Source: Lyngbya sp. HA4199-MV5
Lineage (GTDB): Bacteria > Cyanobacteriota > Cyanobacteriia > Leptolyngbyales > Leptolyngbyaceae
DNA: 64,000 nt
Assembly (NCBI GenBank): GCA_019359375.1
Contig: JAHHHL010000007.1
Location: forward strand, 121,819 to 185,818
Direction of reading: 5' to 3'
Of the stretch, positions 57,986 to 64,000 are shown one piece after another (position 1 is the stretch's first letter; the number at the start of each line of letters is the position of its first letter). A program made the translations under genes and the position numbers. The notes below the pieces were generated by a model that did no database searches, was not told the DNA's origin, and worked only from the letters and a program-made list of their open reading frames with translations.

Positions 57986-58555
57986 CTACAGCTTCTCCAG
58001 CACGCCTAAAATTTTACGGATGCCGCTTTCAAGTTCGCTGAGCTTGGTCGCTGTATCTACCAGACGATCGCCCTCCACTTCCACTTCTTGTGTGGGGTAT
58101 TTTTGAATCGCTTCAATGAGCGACAACTTGCCATCATCACTGGCTGAAAGGACGAGTGCCGATCGCAATGCCTGACGATTGGCTACATTGGCGGGTGGAT
58201 GAATTGTCTTGCCCACTTCATCCAGTACGCGCTCTCCAAACGAATTGTTTAAGGCACGATCGAGGACTACTGCGCTGATCTTGACTTCTTTGTTCAACGC
58301 ATCGCGGATTTCTTCTGGTTTCTTGTTTGCCAGCTTCATGTAGGCGGCTAACGTTGGGGACGGTTCGCCCGTGGCAGCAAAGCTTGACAGCTCAGCGACC
58401 GAAAGCGATTCCTGAAAAATACCGTACCGTAAGATCACCTTCTCTGCTGCCATCCCAGCCGTGCTGTAGAGCGTTGCACCGACACTCGCTGTCAAGAGTA
58501 AGCAACCATGAAGCCAAAAACGTAGAGAGCGCATAGGTTCGATTACAAAAAACAC
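57986..58555 (-). CDS. DUF1400 domain protein (N-terminal domain of cyanobacterial alpha/beta hydrolases, here standalone)
   Basis: Signal peptide then AEKVILRYGIFQESLSVAELSSFAATGEPSPTLAAYMKLANKKPEEIRDALNKEVKISAVVLDRALNNSFGERVLDEVGKTIHPP. Confidence 0.75.
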   Translation of the reverse strand: MFFVIEPMRSLRFWLHGCLLLTASVGATLYSTAGMAAEKVILRYGIFQESLSVAELSSFAATGEPSPTLAAYMKLANKKPEEIRDALNKEVKISAVVLDRALNNSFGERVLDEVGKTIHPPANVANRQALRSALVLSASDDGKLSLIEAIQKYPTQEVEVEGDRLVDTATKLSELESGIRKILGVLEKL

Positions 58556-59022
58556 CAGATAGTCTAGTTGACGAGACTAAACGATATTCGTTTCCGCAAA
58601 GGGGCAACATCTAGCATGAGGCATACCCATTTGCTGGCAGCGCTCTGTTAGCACTGCTTTGAGATTGCAAAACGTGTGGTTATCATAGAAACCCTGATCA
58701 TGTAGATGTTTGTCAAATTTGGAACTTCCGTGCCCCAGCAATTGTCACGGTTCTACAATGTTGGCGCAAGGTTGTCCGTTAAGGAGTGAGCCGTCTGCCA
58801 TTGGGCGTACTGTACCTCTTGTAACCGATCGAATCGCCTGATCCTAACCTCAAAATCATTGCGCTTCGAGCGATCGCGATGGGCACACTAAAGCGCCTTC
58901 ATGTATAAACCTTGTCTCCTTTTCTCCAACTTCGTCATCAGCGCACACGTTATGCCGTATCAAGGTTTTCAGAATGATCAGTGCCATCAAAGTAAGACTG
59001 CAACACCGATAAAACATCTTAT

Positions 59023-60655
59023 GCGAGGGCAAGGTGTAAGCTGGAGCCGTCGAATCAGGTGCTTGAGCAGTTGTTTTGGGGGCATTGCCTTGCTATTGGC
59101 GAGTGGACAGGGGCTGAATGCTGCCACGTTCACTTCGGAAAGGGTTTTGCCTATCCGTGAGCCGATCTTGTTCGCTCAAACACCGCTTTCGGCAACGGTT
59201 ATCTACGTTAACCCCGCATCCGGTACAGATGCTTCTGGTGGAGGGACAGAGAATACACCTTATCGCACGATCGCCTACGCCCTGCGGCAAGCAACACCAG
59301 GAACCTACGTGCAACTCGCACGAGGCAGCTACACGGAAGCATCAGGCGAGGTTTTTCCACTCATCGTTCCACCTGGGGTTGTGCTGCGGGGCGAAGAATC
59401 AGAAAAGGGTCAGACGGTTGCCCTTATTGGCGGCGGTAATCTCATCAGCCCCACCTTCGCTCGTCAAAATGTCACCCTTCAAGCAGGCAAGGATACCGAA
59501 ATTCGCGGTATCTCTGTGACGAACCCCAACACACGCGGTACAGGCATTTGGGTTGAATCTGTCAATGCCAGGATTCAAAACTGCACCTTTAACCGCAACA
59601 ATCGGGAAGGCATCTTCATCATGGGGACTGCCAACCCTGTGGTCTCAGACAGTGTGTTTACCCAAAATGGTGGCAATGGCATCTCCGTTGCGAATCGTGC
59701 CACGGGAGAAATTAAGGATAATGTGTTTCAAAATACGGGCTTTGGGCTGGCGATCGGCGGCAATGCGGCACCCAGAGTCAGCGGCAACCGTATCATTGAA
59801 AACACAGATGGACTCTACATTAACGACGCAGCTCGTCCCATCTTGCGGAAAAACGTCATTGAAAACAATAAGCGCGATGGCATCGTTGCGACCATTAATG
59901 CCCAACCAGACCTCGGTACAGACGGCAGCGATGGCAACAACACCGTTCGTAACAACCGCCAATACGATCTCAACAACACGACCAGCGAAACGCTTTACTC
60001 GGTTGGTAATGCGATTGATCCAAGAAAGGTCTCTGGTCGTGTAGCCTTTGTTGCTCCTGCGATCGCTTCTGGCGACTCAGGACAGTTTACCGATGTACAG
60101 GGTCATTGGGCACAGGCTTACATTGTTGCTTTGGCACAACGAAAAATTATTAGTGGCTTTCCCGGTGGCACCTTCAATCCAGATGCCCCTGTCACCCGCG
60201 TGCAGTTTGCCGCTATCATCGACAAAGCCTTTGCGCCTTCAGCCAAACAGCAAGCCACGCGCTTTAAAGACATCAACAGTAGTTTCTGGGGCTACTCGGC
60301 GATTCAGTCTGCTGCTAGAGGGCAGTTTATGCGAGGGTATCCCAACGGCGACTTTCGTCCCAATCAAGCCATTCCACGCGTCGAGGTTTTGGTCGCTCTC
60401 TCTAATGGGCTGAACTTCAACGCAAGCAGCACCAGCATTCTCTCGAAATACCGCGATCGCGCCCAAATTCCTTCCTGGGCAACCACAGCCGTAGCTGCCG
60501 CCACCCAGCGCAAAATCGTGGTGAATTACCCAACGCTGGCGGAGCTTAACCCTACTCGTCAAGCGACCCGTGCAGAGGTTGCCGCCTTTGTGTATCAGGC
60601 AATGGTCAACGCAGGCAAAGCGAACGCGATCGCGTCACCATATATTGTGCCGTGA
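59023..60655 (+). CDS. DUF1565 / parallel beta-helix protein with C-terminal SLH-type repeats
   Basis: VNPASGTDASGGGTENTPYRTIAYALRQATPGTYVQLARGSYTEASGEVFPLIVPPGVVLRGEE; SLH: FTDVQGHWAQAYIVALAQRKIISGFPGGTFNPDAPVTRVQFAAIIDKAF. Confidence 0.88.
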
Positions 60656-60689
60656 GGGGTGAGGAGTGAGAATGAGAAATATATAGACG

Positions 60690-60992
60690 CTAGGAGTCTG
60701 ATTTGCGTCCTGCTTTGCTGTCAAGGCGGAAGAGCCAGATCATGAGGGCAACCACGCCTATCTGAAGTGCCAGGTTCGGCAGCGTATCGCTAACCTCTTG
60801 ACCCGCTGCCAATTTTGCTAAAAAGATGAAGGCACCGATCGCCCCAGACGCGGCAAAGCTGACATATACAAATTTTCGCAGACCCCGGTAGGGAGCCTCT
60901 GCCTCTGCTTTTAGAAACGCATACTTCTCAGGGTCTGTCTGTTGTAGTGTTGGGCGATCGCCAGTTCGTCCCAGAGGTTTGTCTGCCATCAC
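60690..60992 (-). CDS. DUF3493 family membrane protein
   Basis: LDPEKYAFLKAEAEAPYRGLRKFVYVSFAASGAIGAFIFLAKLAAG-type sequence, short membrane ORF. Confidence 0.8.
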   Translation of the reverse strand: MMADKPLGRTGDRPTLQQTDPEKYAFLKAEAEAPYRGLRKFVYVSFAASGAIGAFIFLAKLAAGQEVSDTLPNLALQIGVVALMIWLFRLDSKAGRKSDS

Positions 60993-61227
60993 TCTAAGCT
61001 TTCTTTCTACCCTACACTCTCTACCCTAACAGCATTTCTCGTTTTGGAGCAGTGCAGTGCAAACTCCGGCAAGCTCGGTATTGTAGCTCTATCGAACCTT
61101 ACTCACCCCCTAAAACCCGCACAGGTTTTCCATTGGGGACAGTTGCTGGGATGGTTGTACACGACTCGTCCAGGTACAGCCAAAGACGTTAAGTTAAAAG
61201 TGCAGAACTGCGGTGGGATAGAGAGAG

Positions 61228-62279
61228 TGAACGTGGCTCAAAGCAATGTGAATGCGGTAGATTTAGCCCTGACAGTGACCTTCGCCGATCTTGAAGCGGC
61301 TGCCGATCGTCTTCACGGTCAGGCACATCACACCCCTGTGATGACTTCAACAACGATCGACCATCAGACAGGAAGCCGTGTCTTTTTTAAGTGCGAAAAC
61401 TTCCAGCGCATTGGTGCCTTCAAATTTCGGGGTGCCTACAACGCAATGGTGCAGCTAGCAGACGAACAGCGTCGGCGCGGGGTGCTGGCGTTTTCATCGG
61501 GGAACCATGCCCAGGCGATCGCGCTGTCCGGTCAATTGCTTGACATTCCCACCACGATCGTCATGCCAGATGATGCACCTGCCGTTAAACTGGCAGCGAC
61601 TCGCGGTTACGGTGCTGAAGTCGTCACCTACAATCGCCTGACGGATTCGCGTGAAGGGTTGGCGCAGCAGTTGGCAGGCGATCGCGGTCTCACCCTCATT
61701 CCACCGTTCGATCATCCCCACGTTATTGCAGGACAGGGCACAGCGGCGAAGGAATTGATCGAAGAAGTGGGAGAGTTGGATCTCCTGCTGGTTTGCTGTG
61801 GTGGGGGTGGGTTGCTCTCTGGTTGCGCGATCGCCGCTCATGCCCTGTCGCCCTCCTGTCGCGTGATTGGAGTCGAGCCGAAACGTGCCGATGATGCCAC
61901 GCGATCGTTCTACGCCAAAACGCTGCAAACGGTCGAGAACCCGGACACGATCGCCGATGGTGCCCGCACTCCCTCCCTTGGCACACTCACCTTTCCGCTG
62001 ATCCTGTACTACGTTGACGATATGGTAACGGTTTCCGAAGCCGCCATCCTCCGCGCCATGTTCTTTTTGTGGGAACGCCTGAAGCTCGTTGTGGAACCTA
62101 CCGGAGCCTTAGCCACTGCTGCGTTGCTAGAAGGGATCGTTAACGAACCGGGTGCTCGCATTGGGGTCATCATCAGCGGTGGGAATGTGGATCTCAAGCA
62201 GGCAGGCAAACTGTTTGCTAAAGTCACAAAAACGCCCAAACCCCAACCGCGCGTTCCGTGGGCACAAGAACTAAGCTAG
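61228..62279 (+). CDS. PLP-dependent threonine dehydratase / threo-3-hydroxyaspartate ammonia-lyase family
   Basis: HHTPVMTSTTIDHQTGSRVFFKCENFQRIGAFKFRGAYNAMVQL...FSSGNHAQAIALSGQLLDIPTTIVMPDDAP...CCGGGGLLSGCAIAA; start uncertain. Confidence 0.9.
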
Positions 62280-62290
62280 GAGCGTAGGAT

Positions 62291-62932
62291 TTACGCGGGT
62301 AGTTGGCTTCTCATCACTTGTCCTAAATGCTTGAGAACGCGCAACACATCCACCAACTCGTTACTCGGTGCCAATAGCGAAAAGACTTTAGATGTCGCGT
62401 AGACTGGTTGCTCAGTCTGATCAAGCTTGATGAAGACAAAATCGCTGCCGTTGGTAATCAGCCCAAAGGAGAGACGATTAGGACTCGACAGCATATAGCT
62501 CAAAGCTTGAGGCAGTGCTTTGGTCAGGGAAAAGTCGCTCATCTTAGACTCAATAACCAACACCCAGAGCCGTTCTAACAGCACCAGCACATCGATTGCC
62601 CCTCGCACCACTACACCCGTTTCCTCATCAGCACTGGCAATACTAATTTCAGCCTCCGTCCGAATCCGAAAGGGTGGTTGATAGAACCCTGCCAGATCCA
62701 ACAGTGGCGACAGAATCACCATTTTGACCGCACCTTCCAGTAAGGGCGGTTCCTTCAGCAAACTGTCAAAATTCGCCTTGACACGATCAAGCATCTGCTG
62801 CTCTTGAGGCGTAATGCTTTCAGCCGCTGTCTGCCATTCGTTGAAGAAGGCGCGATCGCCCGTACCTGTTAACCCAAACTGGCTTTCTAATGTCGCCAAC
62901 GTGACCTGATTCGCCTGTAACGTCTGCATCAC
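62291..62932 (-). CDS. Standalone type I restriction R-subunit N-terminal-like (PD-(D/E)XK-type) protein
   Basis: EGAVKMVILSPLLDLAGFYQPPFRIRTEAEISI...VVRGAIDVLVLLERLWVLVIESKMSDFSLTKALPQALSYML. Confidence 0.7.
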   Translation of the reverse strand: MMQTLQANQVTLATLESQFGLTGTGDRAFFNEWQTAAESITPQEQQMLDRVKANFDSLLKEPPLLEGAVKMVILSPLLDLAGFYQPPFRIRTEAEISIASADEETGVVVRGAIDVLVLLERLWVLVIESKMSDFSLTKALPQALSYMLSSPNRLSFGLITNGSDFVFIKLDQTEQPVYATSKVFSLLAPSNELVDVLRVLKHLGQVMRSQLPA

Positions 62933-62959
62933 AGCACCTCAAATTTTATAGACAGCGAT

Positions 62960-63280
62960 TCAACTACCGCAATCGCTACCCCCATCATCGCCGCCACAAT
63001 CGTTACTACTTAAACCACTATCACTGCTCCAGCTACCATCGTTCCTAGAACCTGAATTAAAAGGGCGTATTATTAGCCGATTGCCACGATCGTAAAGGAA
63101 CCTCTGAAATCGAAAAATTAATGCAAGCCCAACCGCTCCGCCTGAGTAAACGGCAGCGCTCAATAGCAAGTCGTTCAGCTTCAGTTCGCATCCTGTTATG
63201 ACTGAAGTAACGACAGCCAATGAAAAACTAAGCAAAGCGATCCAGGCTACCAGCCTAACCACCGCAGTCGCCGCCCCCAC
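62960..63280 (-). CDS. Hypothetical membrane protein with Gly/Asp/Cys-rich tail (paralogue of next gene)
   Basis: VRLVAWIALLSFSLAVVTSVITG...IFRFQRFLYDRGNR...SSNDCGGDDGGSDCGS; start uncertain. Confidence 0.55.
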   Translation of the reverse strand: MGAATAVVRLVAWIALLSFSLAVVTSVITGCELKLNDLLLSAAVYSGGAVGLALIFRFQRFLYDRGNRLIIRPFNSGSRNDGSWSSDSGLSSNDCGGDDGGSDCGS

Positions 63281-63800
63281 CATCGCCGCCACGGTCGCCG
63301 CCCCAACCGCTGTCACTCCAACCACCGCCAGTTGAGCCATCAATATAGGAGCCATCAATGTAGACTCCAATGCCTCGGAAGCCGCGATCGTAAAGAAAGG
63401 TTTGAATCCGAAAAATTAAGGACGGCATAATTGCTCCAGCCAATGCGAAGAAAGCACTTAGAAAGCTAATGCTACTTAACTTCGGATTGTGTTCCTTGGT
63501 GAGAAAGCCAGCCGTCAAAAAAATAATACTTGCCAGGAGTGAAAGCATTGTGATTACTTTAAGCCTGACGTTAGAAAGCAATAATAAGCCTGCTACCAAA
63601 GGAAGTATGAGGAAAAAGCTCCAAACATCCGTCTGTGGGTTCCTTAACTTGCTGAACACTGCCATACCACCCATCAACGCGGCGCAGACTAAGAGAGCAA
63701 ATGCAGTACTCTTCCAATCTACTTTAGGATTCGGTTGGGCATCTGAGTCCATGTTGGTAAACCTGTCGAGTGTATTAGAGCTAATATGTTGCCGCTTCAA
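63255..63800 (-). CDS. Hypothetical membrane protein with Gly/Asp/Cys-rich tail
   Basis: Four hydrophobic stretches then IFRIQTFLYDRGFRGIGVYIDGSYIDGSTGGGWSDSGWGGDRGGDGGGGDCGG. Confidence 0.65.
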   Translation of the reverse strand: MKRQHISSNTLDRFTNMDSDAQPNPKVDWKSTAFALLVCAALMGGMAVFSKLRNPQTDVWSFFLILPLVAGLLLLSNVRLKVITMLSLLASIIFLTAGFLTKEHNPKLSSISFLSAFFALAGAIMPSLIFRIQTFLYDRGFRGIGVYIDGSYIDGSTGGGWSDSGWGGDRGGDGGGGDCGG

Positions 63801-64000
63801 CTTGCTTTTAGAAGTTTCTCTTTTAGCCAGGAATCCAAAAGCATCTCAACCGACACTTGCTGTTCTTTCGCAACCTCTAAGCTCGACTTTAGCCATTTGG
63901 AGGAAGAGGGACAAGGTATAGAAGAATGGGGTGAGCGGAACAAAGTCCATCTCACCCCTGAAAAGTTGTGTTTACTATACCAGAACCCACTGCGGCAATC

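Noticed and set aside
63469-63921. 150-aa plus-strand ORF near the window end
   Set aside because: Mostly antisense to the membrane protein gene 63255-63800; no family pattern.
1-64000. Frequent GCGATCGC octamers as a special signal
   Set aside because: These are the well-known HIP1 sites common in cyanobacterial genomes.

Overview
Cyanobacterial chromosome segment: dense HIP1-like GCGATCGC octamers, cyanobacterium-type tmRNA tag, RpaB-type regulator, PatD-like protein, DUF760, DUF3493 and DUF1400 proteins. Main observations: (1) A minus-strand operon at about 1-12205 encodes GlxB/GlxC/GlxD-type split glutamate synthase subunits, a type III GlnT/GmaS-like glutamine synthetase, heterotetrameric sarcosine-oxidase-like SoxB/D/A/G subunits and PurU, with a divergent XRE-cupin regulator. 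This gene set matches the N-methylglutamate methylamine-utilisation pathway (mgsABC-gmaS-mgdABCD) of methylotrophic and methylamine-using bacteria, which would be unusual in a phototrophic cyanobacterium. A PIN toxin-antitoxin pair sits inside the operon. (2) Heptameric low-complexity repeats (STRR-like: GTTGTTA, GGCAGAA, GGAGTGA, CCCCACT/CCCACAC, ACTCCCG) occur throughout. The ones without stop codons lie in frame inside conserved genes (carB, hisZ, clpC-like, moeA, soxA-like, URC4, mutY C-terminus) and join three TPR-glycosyltransferase modules into one 1925-codon ORF. The stop-containing GTTGTTA class was seen only between genes or at stop codons. (3) Several MITE-like elements, three toxin-antitoxin pairs and one frameshifted antitoxin gene, and two toxin-antitoxin loci sharing a homologous ~180-bp upstream block. 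Remaining genes are mostly housekeeping: RelA/SpoT, CarB, MutY, a sigma factor, HisZ, ClpC-like, MoeA, S21, ssrA. All calls come from reading the sequence and recalled family features. No database search was run.
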